From Mantis religiosa (lineage: Eukaryota; Arthropoda; Insecta; Mantodea; Mantidae), in assembly GCA_030765055.1 (NCBI GenBank), contig CM060953.1, forward strand, positions 186,209,268 through 186,273,267: a stretch of DNA of 64,000 nucleotides. Reading direction: 5' to 3'. Positions within the stretch are counted from its first letter, which is position 1; each line of letters starts with the position of its first letter. Shown here piece by piece: positions 43,240-53,700 of the stretch. Both the position numbers and the translations under genes were made by a program. The notes below the pieces were generated by a model that saw only the letters and a list, made by a program, of their open reading frames with translations, had not been told where the DNA came from and made no database searches.

Positions 43240-43452
43240 TTAGGTACTATTAGTAGATAATTTATGAAAATAAATAGCCCAAATATCATGCTTCAGTTTT
43301 GCAAAGATTTTGCCTGTAGTTTCCCACATAGCTAGTCCATAACACTGCTGAATGAGGTCAATCGCAGTGTCTGTTACTCTTCCACGACCTGCAGGTGGTT
43401 TGGCATCTAGAAGAATATTTCCCTTCATATAACATTTTAATTTCCTAAGCAC
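43240..43452 (-). pseudogene. Mutator-like transposase middle fragment
   Basis: A 70-residue frame with LLDAKPPAGRGRVTDTAIDLIQQCYGLAM and LKHDIWAIYFHKLST. This motif order (GKGRLT...I..LQ.YYG.AI...W..YFH.LS) is familiar from the arthropod Mutator-like transposase family, also represented by the C-terminal pieces at 17491-17860 and 59620-59968. The frame stops where the family continues with a CPxGxxSWC motif. Assigned by motif recollection. Confidence 0.55.
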
Positions 43453-43811
43453 TTAGTTAAGGGCTTACTCCGGACGACTGCAAATGAACTGCCTAGGATT
43501 GCTCCTGTGGCAGAAACAACACCCCAGGGCTTATGTATCCGAGTGATTTAACGCGAGCTAACTGCTGTTGACCTTTAATTATTAACTCCCAGAGGCACCC
43601 CTTCTCCATTAGCTACAGAACATTAAACAAATGTGATAGTTTAAATATCAACAATGCTTGTAGGAAACAATTGACTGTTTATCACGAAGTTGCTCTAAAT
43701 GCGACAGTCATAGATAGTCAAATGTTAAAAAGATACATCTTCAAATACATAAGAGCAAAAGCTTTGGATGTTTTACACTGACATGGCAACCACTGACCAA
43801 TGTTAATAATA
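43453..43811. other. No gene seen
   Basis: Spacer between a transposase fragment and a mariner. No signal. Confidence 0.4.
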
Positions 43812-45102
43812 TACGAGGCCTGTTCAATAAATAATAATAACAATTTTTTCGACAACGTATCTTTACACCTCATAGTTTTGATGGTCCTGCGAATCACTTG
43901 TCCCAGAGTTTCTGCCAGTCTTCAAAGACATGCTGGAAACCATTTTTGAGAGATCCTTCAAAATCGCCTCCGCAGCCTTCACCACTGCTTCTGATGATGG
44001 ATAATGCCTCCCACGAAGGCGTTTCTTCAAGATAGGGAATAGAAAAAAGTCACATGGGGCTAAATCCGGACTATAGGGAGGATGAGGGATGCACTTCACG
44101 TTCAGTTTTGCAAGATATTCAGCAACAACATTGGCAATATGTGACCGCGCATTATCGTGGTGCAGCATCCAGCCTGCTTCACGTAAATGTGGTCTTTTGC
44201 GCCTGATATGGACTTGCAATGTTTTCAGGACATCCCTGTAGTATTGTCCAGTTACTGATGTGTGTGCAGGTACAACATGCTGTTAAACCATTCCATGAAA
44301 ATCAAAGAATGAGATGACCATAACATTCGCAGCAGAAGCAACCACTTTTTCTTTTTTGGGGGTTGGTGATGGAGGAGATTTCCACACTGAGCTTTGCTGT
44401 TTGCTCTCAGGATCAAAATGATGTAGCCAACTTTGATCAGCAGTGATTACGTTTGAAAGAAACTCCGGATCTTCCTCTAAAATCAACTTTAACTGCATGC
44501 AGACCTGCATGTGAATGTCCTTTTGTTCGGGAATCAACAGTCTTAGAACCCATCGTGCACAAACACGACTCATGTGTAATGTTTCTGTCACCAACGTGTG
44601 GGTGGCACCCAATGAAATGTTCAGTATTTCAGAAAGTGATCTTAAGGTAATTCGTTGATCCTCTCTCACAATGGCAGCAGCGGTGTTGATGTTTTATTCC
44701 GTAAGAGCAGTAACTGGACCACCGGGTCCACCTTCTCTTGAAATTGTCTCCCCTCTTTAAACATTTTAAACCATCTTCGAGCTGTGCTGTAGGGAAGAAC
44801 AGGCTCTCCATAGCCCTCCTGTAACATTGTATAGGCCTCAACTGAAGATTTGTTGAGACTAAAGCAGAATTTCAAAGCCGCATTTTGTTCCTCGTGTGTT
44901 ACCTCCATTGCAGCGGTAGGCGATACTGAACATGTCTGAACTTGCTTGTTCTCACAGGCGGAAACCAGCAGTACCAACAATGAAACTACTACAGCGTGTT
45001 TGTTTCACATTAAGCTAACAGAATATAATAAGATTGAATTTTAGTGCGAAAACTTATGACCGTAAAAAAATTATGATCATTCATTATTGAACAGCCCTCG
45101 TA
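43812..45102 (-). mobile_element. mariner element, near full length
   Basis: Inverted repeats begin at TA on each side: ACGAGGCCTGTTCAATAAAT from 43813, and the complement of ATTATTGAACAGCCCTCGT ending 45101. The 1.29-kb length is right for a complete mariner. It is the better-preserved relative of the 6531-7739 copy and shows the site, without the SINE, where that copy was interrupted. The transposase gene inside (44908-43894) has a few lesions. Confidence 0.85.
43894..44908 (-). pseudogene. mariner transposase pseudogene (DD34D), few lesions
   Basis: The start is MEVTHEEQ at 44908. The HTH part (KSSVEAYTMLQEGYG, ARRWFKMF) runs to a frameshift near 44740. The next frame has RITLRSLSEILNIS, CARWVLRLLIPEQK and VITADQSWLHHFDPESK with the first catalytic Asp (context ADQS, where GDES/GDET is usual), then a TAA at 44283-44285. 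The frame continues unchanged with MLHHDNARSHIA (second Asp) and YSPDLAPCDFFLFP (third Asp). A last frameshift near 43960 precedes the normal end DWQKLWDK and a stop at 43894. So one nonsense codon and two frameshifts disable it. Confidence 0.85.
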
Positions 45103-46681
45103 ATGTTTCAAGGTGACGCTCTTCCAAATAATGTCAACGAAAAACTACTGTTTTCAGTGTTTTTAAAATGATTGCTGGATAGTACCTAGAAAAATAATTT
45201 TTAGAAGGTTGGTAGTAAAATAGGATCATTTAATACTTCATGATTATGATAAAAGTAGAAAAGTCTGCCGCTCTGTGCAAAAAAGCTTTAAATTTGCCAG
45301 TAATATCAAATTCCGTTAGTTGGGGAATGCGCCTAAATCAGGAAGGCCATGAATACGAGTTAAATATAAATTTGTATAAAATGGTTGATCACTTGGATAT
45401 GAATACGGATTACACTGAACCTGTTAAAATGTAACAAGGCAGAGAGAATTGTTACCCCAAAAGCAAGAAATCAATACGAAATTCCATGCAACAACTTCCT
45501 GGACTGAAGAAAGGTAAACAACAAGAAAAATAATTATATTGAAAATGTGTTTTTGGCGTTCTTTGAAGAAAAAGCTAAAATATTCTTCAATATTGTTGAC
45601 AAACTACTCAGTTATAAAGCTGTCTTAATGTTGTGGCCAACAACCCTCCGAAGATTGGAAATATGTTGGCTATCCTGAAGTTTTCTTTTATGTTTCTCTG
45701 TGTTCTTTCTTTTGTATTGTTATCGCTTATGTTTTTTTTTTTATAAAATTACTTCAAACAAAACTAATCTTATAGTACATAAATCTTCATTTGAGCTCAT
45801 CAATATTAACCCAAATATACATAATAACTACATCAGTAAACACTACAAATTTATAGCATTTTCAAACGTATGTTTAAAATTCTAACCAACATACAAACAA
45901 ATCATAAATCATGTAACGTAAAATCCAATTCCCATTATCAGTCTCCAAAAAATAACTACTTCAAACTGTAATAACTGTACAATCAACATTTCAGTTTTCT
46001 CAAAACATGAGTAAGTTTGGAATACTTGTAATGTATTAATTAACTAACTTTTTTCACGTTATTTTCGTTTTATTATTTCCAATGTCTCCCTTGTGTAGAA
46101 TGTTGTATTTAACTCATGTTGCCAACATATGCTACGCAAGACAAATGAACATCACAACCCGATGTTCAGCGCGAAGGCTGTGTGAAATCAGCGAATGTGA
46201 ATAAAATTGCCTTTTTTGGGTTAAAACTGTAGGGAAAGTAGTCTAATATGGAGTGGTGCGCAATTTGGGGTACCGTGGTATCTCAGCTACATAGTGCTGA
46301 ACCTTTCTAGAAATGTGATGGATAAGAGAATATTGGCGACTAGGCATCCTGCGGTTACGTCATGGCATTCCTGCTTGAGATCGCGTCACGGTTAGCTGAC
46401 GAAGGAAATGTGCTCCTTGAAATTATTTCCTTCTGTTTACATATGTATACGAATATAATAAGATATTTATTGTTTTAAACACACCTTTGCTGAAGTTATA
46501 GTATTAACATCAAACTATTTTTCTATGCCAAGTCCTTTGCCTTAGTTCAATTACAAAAGTAGTTGGAAGAACTAATAAATTAAAAATGGCGAGTTCCCTA
46601 TTATGGGATACTGTGGAGAGCTTAATTAAGGGTACCTCATATTAGGATCTACTATTGTACTTTTAATATTTATGCTAGAAG
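45103..46681. other. No recognised gene
   Basis: 1.6 kb of AT-rich sequence. Small frames (45240-45434, 45700-45885) carry no motif. The part nearest 46.6 kb may belong to the pogo-like element that follows. Confidence 0.4.
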
Positions 46682-46980
46682 GGGGCGCCGGGGTAGCGCG
46701 GTGGTTTCGTTCGCGGCTCCCGTTCTAAGGGTCCCGAGTTCGATTCCCGGCTCTGGGGTTGGCGATTTTAAGTCGGCCCTATCCACGCCTTCACCTCTGT
46801 CTAGCACACGTGAAGTATCCCCTATGCCCAACGTGGTTCGGAGTCCACGGTAAAAACTGTAGGTCCTCTCACCTCACCGCCATCATCCGCCACCTCACCC
46901 TATCATCGGAGGTAATGGACACCGCCCTCTGGGTGCCTCCACCTGAGAAATGGGTCCGGTCATCACTTGGTGGGGTGAGG
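46682..46980 (+). mobile_element. tRNA-derived SINE (SINE D)
   Basis: The head reads GGCGCCGGGGTAGCGCGGTGG with B box GAGTTCGATTCCC near 46736-46748. The body has GGCCCTATCCACGCC, CCTCACCGCCATCATCC and CTGGGTGCCTCCACCTGAG, ending near 46980. It lies immediately upstream of the pogo-like coding fragment. The short duplication GGTATTGTTCGAA at 46979-47008 may reflect its insertion. Confidence 0.65.
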
Positions 46981-47704
46981 TATTGTTCGAATTGGGGTAT
47001 TGTTCGAACGGTTCCAGTTTACGAGATAGGGAATCTCTTTGGAAAAGCCGATCTACGTGCAGCCACTGCAGAAACAGCTAGTAGTGTGTTCCGCAAAAGG
47101 GAAATATATCCATTTAACCCCAACGTTTTCAGGCCACGAGATCTTACAATCTATGAAAATGAAACGTGCAATGAACACGATGAAGCTTTCTGAATCTAAA
47201 AATGTGGCACAAGTGACAGATCCACCTGTTTCCCAGAGGAGATTGATCCTGGAGGTAGACATCAGCCCAATCTCAACACTGAACAAGCCAATTCATCTCT
47301 AGCTGGGACATCTTGTACAAAATTACTAGCTCGCCATACAAAGCTCACATCACTGAAAAGAAGTCAAAGAAGGCCGACAAGACTCCGCCAAAAGCCAGAT
47401 GGACCTTAGCATTGCTAACCAAAGCAACATAGAAAACCAGAACAGGAAGGAAGTGCACTGCTGAATCTTCGTCCTCCGTAGACGAAGAGACTTTGTGCCT
47501 CTGGAATCGCAAGAAGAGTGGGCAAACGAGAGTGACAACGGTGACTACGACGACGACGACGACGACGATGATGATGATGATGATGCGGAGTGCCTCTATT
47601 GTGCAGGCCTTTTTTTTTGAGGACCGAGAGGGAGAAACATGAATAAGGTGCTGCAAATGTTTCAATTGGACACACACGGTTTGTGCATGTGATAGTTCCA
47701 ATAG
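46981..47704 (+). pseudogene. pogo/Tigger-like transposase C-terminal part with acidic tract and zinc finger
   Basis: The first frame has VPVYEIGNLFGKADLRAATAETASSVFRK and IYPFNPNVF, a C-terminal motif of pogo-type (DDE_1) transposases in insects. After a stop and frameshifts, the sequence near 47552-47690 gives a run of about 12 Asp codons. A cysteine-rich stretch follows, ECLYCAGLFFF...CCKCFNWTHTVCACDSSN, resembling a PHD-like CxxC...C..C..W.H..C finger. A gypsy LTR interrupts it at 47705. The same text resumes after the gypsy fragment at about 49204 (GTTCTGTTGTTAAAAGTGTG). Confidence 0.6.
47552..47587 (+). repeat. (GAC/GAT)n coding microsatellite
   Basis: Twelve aspartate-type codons in a row, first GAC then GAT, inside the pogo-like fragment. 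It may once have encoded a natural acidic tract. Confidence 0.85.
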
Positions 47705-48199
47705 TGTGACTTCGTGGGTTCGTGAAATGAAAAGTCCAATTACACCACTCAAAAATGTTCTTTATTTCCACCGACTTACAGTTAAACTCTTGCCAATTAC
47801 ACAGAATTACGTAATGCACACAATTACGATTCACCAGTTCGTCCGTTACAATTTCACTTGCACTCGTAATTACGTACAATCTTCCGATGCTCTCACACAG
47901 TCTTCTCGTCGTACACTAGCACTGCATTCTTACACCAAGAACTGACTGACTCACTAACCGACCCCTCTTGCACGACGTGTAGCTTATATAGGGTCCGCTT
48001 GCCGATCTGGAAGGTTCTCCATTAGATGAAATATCCCGTAAGTTCGAGAACACAGGTGGAACAGAAAGAGACGGCGCCGTGATGTTTTTTTGTCCCAGCC
48101 ATCCCTTCTTAACGCTATAAGACAAACGAGGGGGCGGGGCGAACACCAACCCGTCTGCTGCTTGCCCAGTCTACAGGGTGTTCCGACGCTCGGGTAACA
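47705..48199 (-). mobile_element. Ty3/gypsy LTR, copy 1 (3' LTR)
   Basis: A 495-bp LTR from TGTTACCCGAGCG (sense start, 48199) to ACGAAGTCACA (47705). It has CTATATAAGC as TATA and GAAATAAAG as polyadenylation signal. The purine-rich GAGGAGGGAGCAG directly before its start, read in sense, is the polypurine tract. There is no matching 5' LTR directly upstream of the pol fragment. Confidence 0.85.
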
Positions 48200-49203
48200 C
48201 TGCTCCCTCCTCAAAGCTGGTCGTCCCGAACAGCACCATCGTAGCGTGCCAGGCGGTCCAGGTGTACCACCAGCATCTGCTCGGAGTCTCAGCCAGAAGT
48301 AGCGCTGCCGAAGTTTGTCAATCGTTCGGTTCGCTCCCAGGTGTCCTCCTGAAGTACCAGCGTGCACTTCTTCCAAGACTTCCGGTACCTTACTCCGGGG
48401 AAGTACCAACTGTTCTCTCTGCGTCTTCCCATTGGATGATTCCCATACACGGAACAGCGCGCCATCTCTGGTCTTCAACGAGTACCATTGGGCCCAGTAC
48501 GACTTGTAGGTGGCGCCCCTTGGTGCGATGTCCTCCCAGGTTGGTCTTGTCCCTGCCTCCACTTCCCTCAAGAGTGGCCCCAAGTCTGCGTGCGCCAGCT
48601 GCTCCCTCCTCAGGCCTGCGCTATCCCAGCCGTCCGCAGGCACTGCCACAACTACTCGGATTGCTGCGGCACGCTCCTTCTCTTCCACTCTTGTGCACTG
48701 GCCGCACTCTACTGGACAGGATCTTCGGGACATGGCGTCTGCGTTACCGCGGCTCTTCCCTCTACGATGTTCCGAGGTGAAGTCGTACTCCTGCAGCCTC
48801 TGGACCCAACGTGCCGTCTGGCCTTCCAGGTTCTTAAAGCTCAATAGCCAGGTTAGGGCGGAATGGTCAGTCCTCAGGTGGAATGGCTGACCGTACAGGT
48901 GCTTATGGAAGTGCTCCAAGGTCTTTACTACTGCCAATAATTCTCGTCGGGTGACGCAGTAGTTCTTCTCTGCCTTGGATAGCGTCTTGCTGTAGTAGGC
49001 TATCACCCGCTCATGGCCGTCCTGGATCTGCGATAGGACACCTCCAATGCAATGGTCGCTAGCGTCGGTGTCCACAATTAAGGTGCCACCCGGTTGTGGG
49101 AAACCCAAAATTGGAGCACTGCACAGGGTCTCCTTTAGGTGCTGGAAAGCGTTTTCGGCGTCCTCTGTCCACACATAAGGTGCACGTGATAGTTCCAATA
49201 GGT
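48200..49203 (-). pseudogene. Ty3/gypsy pol fragment, copy 1: RT end, RNase H, partial integrase
   Basis: In one frame from about 49203 the protein begins at the RT thumb (RAPYVWTEDAENAFQHLKE). Then comes RNase H with LIVDTDASDHCIGGVLSQ (Asp), CVTRRELLAVVKTLEHF (Glu) and HLRTDHSALTWLL (Asp). A spacer follows, then the first half of the integrase zinc finger (EVHAGTSGGHLGANRTIDKLRQRYFW, with the two His). The CC half and the whole DDE core are missing: the frame passes directly into what, in another frame, is the pol C-terminus (LVVHLDRLARYDG). The open frame continuing into the LTR is not natural coding. Confidence 0.85.
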
Positions 49204-49985
49204 TCTGTTGTTAAAAGTGTGTGGGAAAAAGAAGTAAATTATAATTAGGCACCAAAATAGGATGCAAGTCGGGGTATGAACCTTGGATTTTGAAATCGGG
49301 TATCAAAAAATCATATTTAATACACACATTAAGTAGTGTGAACTTTTGTACTTATGATGTTCTAGCTTAACACCAGAAAATATATCCCATATTAGGAACC
49401 TCTATCATCCCATTTTAAGTACCACCCAATATTAAGAATCATATCTTTTATTTTAGAGAATTGCATTTTATGTGTATAACAGTATATTTCAGCGCGAGTA
49501 TTACATTCTATAAGGGAGGTAAAGAGTTGGAGTACACAAATGTATTATTTATAGACCCTAACCTGTGTTATTATTGGTCATACAACAAAAAGAAAAAAGT
49601 ACTTCATATTAGACAACTTTCCCCTAAATCAAATTACAGCTCATGCAACTGTTTCAACACATTTTAAAATTGAGGACTCCAAGTGCTTTGATTTACCATA
49701 CTACTACCAGATAAGACGGCTAAGTATAGGCAAAATGTTACATTGTTCTTTATTTCCTTCAGGAAAAGCCCATATGGCCAGCGAAGGCAATTGAATGAAT
49801 ACTGGAGCTGTGGAAATAAATTCACATTTTCATAACAACTAAACGAATGCCGTCCCGGAAGTACGAAATTAACCTTATTTACAAAGTAAACACAATATAT
49901 TTATACTTTAACAGTTGTTTGAAAGCATTTATGGAGAAATAAAGAAATGTTATAAAGCCATATAGAACAGAACCACCTACACTAT
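49204..49985. repeat. Non-gypsy part of duplicated unit, copy 1
   Basis: It starts with GTTCTGTTGTTAAAAGTGTG, which continues the pogo-like zinc-finger frame, and runs through AT-rich DNA with repeated phrases such as CCCATATTAGGAACC and CCCAATATTAAGAATC. It is probably the 3' part of the pogo-like transposon. No independent gene is seen. Confidence 0.7.
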
Positions 49986-50474
49986 TGTGACTTTGTGGGT
50001 TCGTGAAATGAAAAGTCCAATTACACCACTCAAAAATGTTCTTTATTTCCACCGACTTACAGTTAAACTCTTGCCAATTACACAGAATTACGTAATTCAC
50101 ACAATTACGATTCACCAGTTCGTCCGTTACAATTTCACTTGCACTCGTAATTACGTACAATCTTCCGATGCTCTCACACAGTCTTCTCGTCGTACACTAG
50201 CACTGCATTCTTACACCAAGAACTGACTGACTCACTGCCCCTTGCACGACGTGTTGCTTATATAGGGTCCGCTTGCCGATCTAGAAGGTTCTCGATTAGA
50301 TTGAATGTCCCGAGTTTCCAGAACCTAGGAGAAGGGTAAAGAGACGGCTCAGGGGCCCGACATCCCTCTCCTAACCATCCCTTCTTAACGCTATAAGACA
50401 AACGAGGGGGCGGGGCGAACGCCGACCCGTCTCCTGTCGCCCACTCTATAGGGTGTTCCGATGCTCGCGTGACA
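49986..50474 (-). mobile_element. Ty3/gypsy LTR, copy 2
   Basis: 489 bp from TGTCACGCGAGC (sense start, 50474) to ACAAAGTCACA (49986). Over the R/U5 side it is almost identical to copy 1. Between about 50250 and 50385 it carries a different text (GAGTTTCCAGAACCTAGG, GGCTCAGGGGCCCGAC) from copy 1, an abrupt patch of divergence in U3. Confidence 0.85.
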
Positions 50475-51478
50475 CTGCTCCCTCCTCAAAGCTGGTCGTC
50501 CCAAACAGCACCATCGTAGCGTGCCAGGCGGTCCAGGTGTACCACCAGCATCTGCTCGGAGTCTCAGCCAGAAGTAGCGCTGCCGAAGTTTGTCAATTGT
50601 TCGGTTCGCTCCCAGGTGTCCTCCCGAAGTACCGGCGTGCACTTCCTCCAAGACTTCCAGGACCTTACTCCGGGGAAGTACCAACCGTTCTCTCTGCGTC
50701 TTCCCATCGGGTGATTCCCATACCCGGAACAGCACGCCCTCTCTGGTCTTCAACGAGTCCCATTGGGCCCAGTACGATTTGTAGGTGGCGCTCCTCGGTG
50801 CGATGTCCTCCCAGGTTGGTCTCATCCATGCCTCCACTTCCCTCAAGAGTGGCCCCAAGTCTGCGTCCGCCAGCTGCTCCCTCCTCAGGCCTGCACTATC
50901 CCAGCCTTCAGCAGGCACTGCCACAACTACTCGGACTGCTGCGGCACGCTCCTTCTCTTCCACTCTTGTGCACTGGCCCCACTCTACTGGACAGGATCTT
51001 CGGGACATGGCGTCTGCGTTACCGCGGCTCTTCCCTCTACGATGTTCCGAGATGAAGTCGTACTCCTGCAGCCTCTGGACCCAACGTGCCGTCTGGCCTT
51101 CCAGGTTCTTAAAGCTCAATAGCCAGGTTAGGGCGGAATGGTCAGTCCTCAGGTGGAATGGCTGACCGTACAGGTGCTTATGGAAGTGCTCCAAGGTCTT
51201 TACTACTGCCAATAATTCTCGTCGGGTGACGCAGTAGTTCTTCTCTGCCTTGGATAGCGTCTTGCTGTAGTAGGCTATCACCCGCTCATGGCCGTCCTAG
51301 ATCTGCGATAGGACACCTCCAATGCAATGGTCGCTAGCGTCGGTGTCCACAATGAAGGTGCCACCCGGTTGTGGGAAACCCAAAATTGGAGCACTGCACA
51401 GGGTCTCCTTTAGGTGCTGGAAAGCGTTTTCGGCGTCCTCTGTCCACACATAAGGTGCACGTGATAGTTCCAATAGGT
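50475..51478 (-). pseudogene. Ty3/gypsy pol fragment, copy 2
   Basis: Same domain order and same integrase-core deletion junction as copy 1. It adds a nonsense codon: CAG (Gln) after the VLSQI of RNase H is TAG at 51298-51300, so the long open frame begins only after it, at 51281. A few missense differences mark it as an independent copy, arguing against a pure assembly artefact. Confidence 0.85.
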
Positions 51479-52262
51479 TCTGTTGTTAAAAGTGTGTGAG
51501 AAAAAGAAGTAAATTATAATTAGGCACCAAAATAGGATACAAGTCGGGGTATGAACCTTGGATTTTGAAATCGGGTATCAAAAAATCATATTTAATACAC
51601 ACATTAAGTAGTGTGAGCTTTTGTACTTATGATGCTCTAGCTTAACACCAGAAAATATATCCCATATTAGGAACCTCTACCATCCCATTTTAAGTACCAC
51701 CCAATATTAAGAATCATATTTTTTATTTTAGAGAATTGCATTTTATTTGTATAACAGTATATTTCAGCGCGAGTATTACATTCTATAAGAGAGGTAAAGA
51801 GTTGGAGTACACAAATGTATTATTTATAGACCCTAACCTGTGTTATTATTGGTCATACAACAAAAAGAAAAAAGTACTTCATATTAGACAACTTTCCCCT
51901 AAATCAAATTACAGCTCATGCAACTGTTTCAACACATTTTAAAATTGAGGACTCCAAGTGCTTTGATTTACCATACTACTACCAGATAAGACGGCTAAGT
52001 ACAGGCAAAATGTTACATTGTTCTTTATTTCCTTCAGGAAAAGCCCATATGGCCAGCGAAGGCAATTGAATGAATACTGGAGCTGTGGAAATAAATTCAC
52101 ATTTTCATAACAACTAAAGGAATGCCGTCCCGGAACTACGAAATCAACCTTAGTTTACAAAGTAAACAAAATATAGTTATACTTTAACAGTTGTTTGAAA
52201 GCATTTATGGAGAAATAAAGAAATGTTACAAAGCCATATAGAACAGAACCACCTACACTATT
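51479..52262. repeat. Non-gypsy part of duplicated unit, copy 2
   Basis: Near-identical to 49204-49985, with scattered substitutions (for example TGTGTGGG versus TGTGTGAG at the start). No gene seen. Confidence 0.8.
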
Positions 52263-52427
52263 TTACATCTTTAAAATTGGTTACAAAGAATTTACTGCAT
52301 AACACAAAACAAAAACAGATCACTATGTTAGAGTAGGAGCTATTAGAAATGTTCTGGGCGTAATTTTTAGATATGGAGTAGATATTCGGATGAACATCTT
52401 TAACCTATTCTACACATAAGTTCATTA

Positions 52428-53698
52428 ACAAGGATGGTCTGAAAAGTTTCCATCCTCAAAATGACGATGGCAGTCCTCGTAAACAAAGCATAGTAAATGT
52501 CATTGTTAATCTGTTGACAGTTACTCAACAAAGATGCTTCCATTTTGGACGCTCAGTTGTTAAGTAACAATCGTTTGAGTAAGTTGATGTGAGTGTTTTT
52601 ATGAAAATTGACAAAATCGAGTACACAGCTGTAATTAAATATTTATTTTTGAAAGGCAATACGCCTACGCAAGTCAAAGATGAGTTGGATTCTGTGTATG
52701 AGGACTCTGCACCATCATTTACCACGTGAAAGTTTGGACAGCTGAATTTAAACGAGGCCATAAGAGCTTGGGAGACGATGAACGTTCGGGACTCCAAAAA
52801 CTGAAACTACAGACCAAAACACCGCCAAAGTTCACCAAATGGTGCTAGACGACCGCCAAATTAAAGTAAGAGAGATATTAGAGGCTATAAAGATGTCAAA
52901 AGAACGTGTTTGACACATATTAAATCAACATTTAGACATGAGAAAGCTGTCCGCGCGTTGGGTGCCGCGTTTGCTCACATTACACCAAAACGTGTTCGAA
53001 TGAACATTTCCAACGCTCTGTTGGTGCAGTTTAGAAGTAACAAATCCGTGTTTTGGCGCCGATTAGTTTCTGTATATGAAACTTCGATACACCATTATAC
53101 GCTCGAAACAGAAGTTCGGACTGCAAAAGGGGAACCGGCTCCAAAAGAAGCAAAACTGTTCTTTTTTCGGTTGGGAAAGTTATGGCAACTGTTTTTGGGA
53201 TAGTCATGGAGTTATTTTAATCGATTATACTCAAAAATGAAAAACCAATACAGGAACATACTACGCATCATTACTTGACAAGCTGAAGACAGAACTTGTG
53301 AAAAAACGGCCACATCTGTAGAAAAAGAAAATCCTGTTTCACCAAGACAACGCACCGTCTCACACCCCAGCGGTTGTAATGGCGAAAATCCCCGATTTGC
53401 GGTTTGAACTGCTTGACTCACCAGATCTAGTCCCAAGCGACTTGATTTTGTTCCCTCATCTGAAAATTGCGCTCAGAGGACAGAGATTCTCGTCAAATGA
53501 AGAGGCAATCGCCTTCGTGAACAATTATTTTGCAGAGAAAAACGCCGAGTACTATTTGGACGGGTTACAGAGATGGGAGCATAGCTGGGAGAAGTGTGTA
53601 GAGTTACAAGGAGACTATGTTGAAAAGTAAAAGAATAAAAAATTCTGAAAATATGTCTTGTATCTTTAATAGGTCGGAAACTTTTCAGAGAACTTGTG
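52428..53698 (+). mobile_element. mariner element, fourth family, plus orientation
   Basis: Inverted repeats next to TA: ACAAGGATGGTCTGAAAAGT from 52428, and the complement of CGGAAACTTTTCAGAGAACTTGTG ending 53698. The length of 1.27 kb is near complete. A second member of the family, in reverse, is at 56388-57599. The internal gene (52601-53630) is decayed. Confidence 0.85.
52601..53630 (+). pseudogene. mariner transposase pseudogene, first catalytic Asp lost
   Basis: The ATG at 52601 starts MKIDKIEYTAVIKYLFLKGN, a normal N-terminus, open to a TGA near 52727. Frameshifts follow. The 52910-53203 frame has RVRMNISNALLVQFRSNK and VSVYETSIHHYTLE, in which the first catalytic Asp (V-D-E-T) is Tyr. 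HQDNAPSH with the second Asp is readable near 53340. The third Asp region reads ELLDSPDLVPSD, lacking four residues (HPPY) usually present. The end GDYVEK and stop are normal. Confidence 0.8.
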
Positions 53699-53700
53699 TA

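Larger units (their letters stand above)
47705..49985 (-). repeat. Tandem duplication, unit 1 (LTR + partial gypsy pol + 0.78 kb)
   Basis: The interval is repeated almost base for base at 49986-52262. The unit comprises the LTR (47705-48199), partial pol (48200-49203) and a 0.78-kb non-gypsy segment (49204-49985). The unit starts exactly at the LTR terminus TGTGAC. The non-gypsy part begins with text that continues the pogo-like fragment. Confidence 0.9.
49986..52262 (-). repeat. Tandem duplication, unit 2
   Basis: Second copy of 47705-49985. It ends at CACCTACACTAT (52262), the same phrase that ends unit 1 at 49985 just before the second LTR. Pol and flank are nearly identical between units; the U3 part of the LTR differs clearly. 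Confidence 0.9.

Noticed and set aside
47984..48190. Extension of the gypsy pol frame into the LTR as a natural C-terminus
   Set aside because: The true pol end is readable in another frame just before the polypurine tract; the extension results from the integrase deletion.
48178..48890. Plus-strand frames of up to 200 codons, repeated at 50453-51165
   Set aside because: They are antisense shadows of the gypsy pol fragments.
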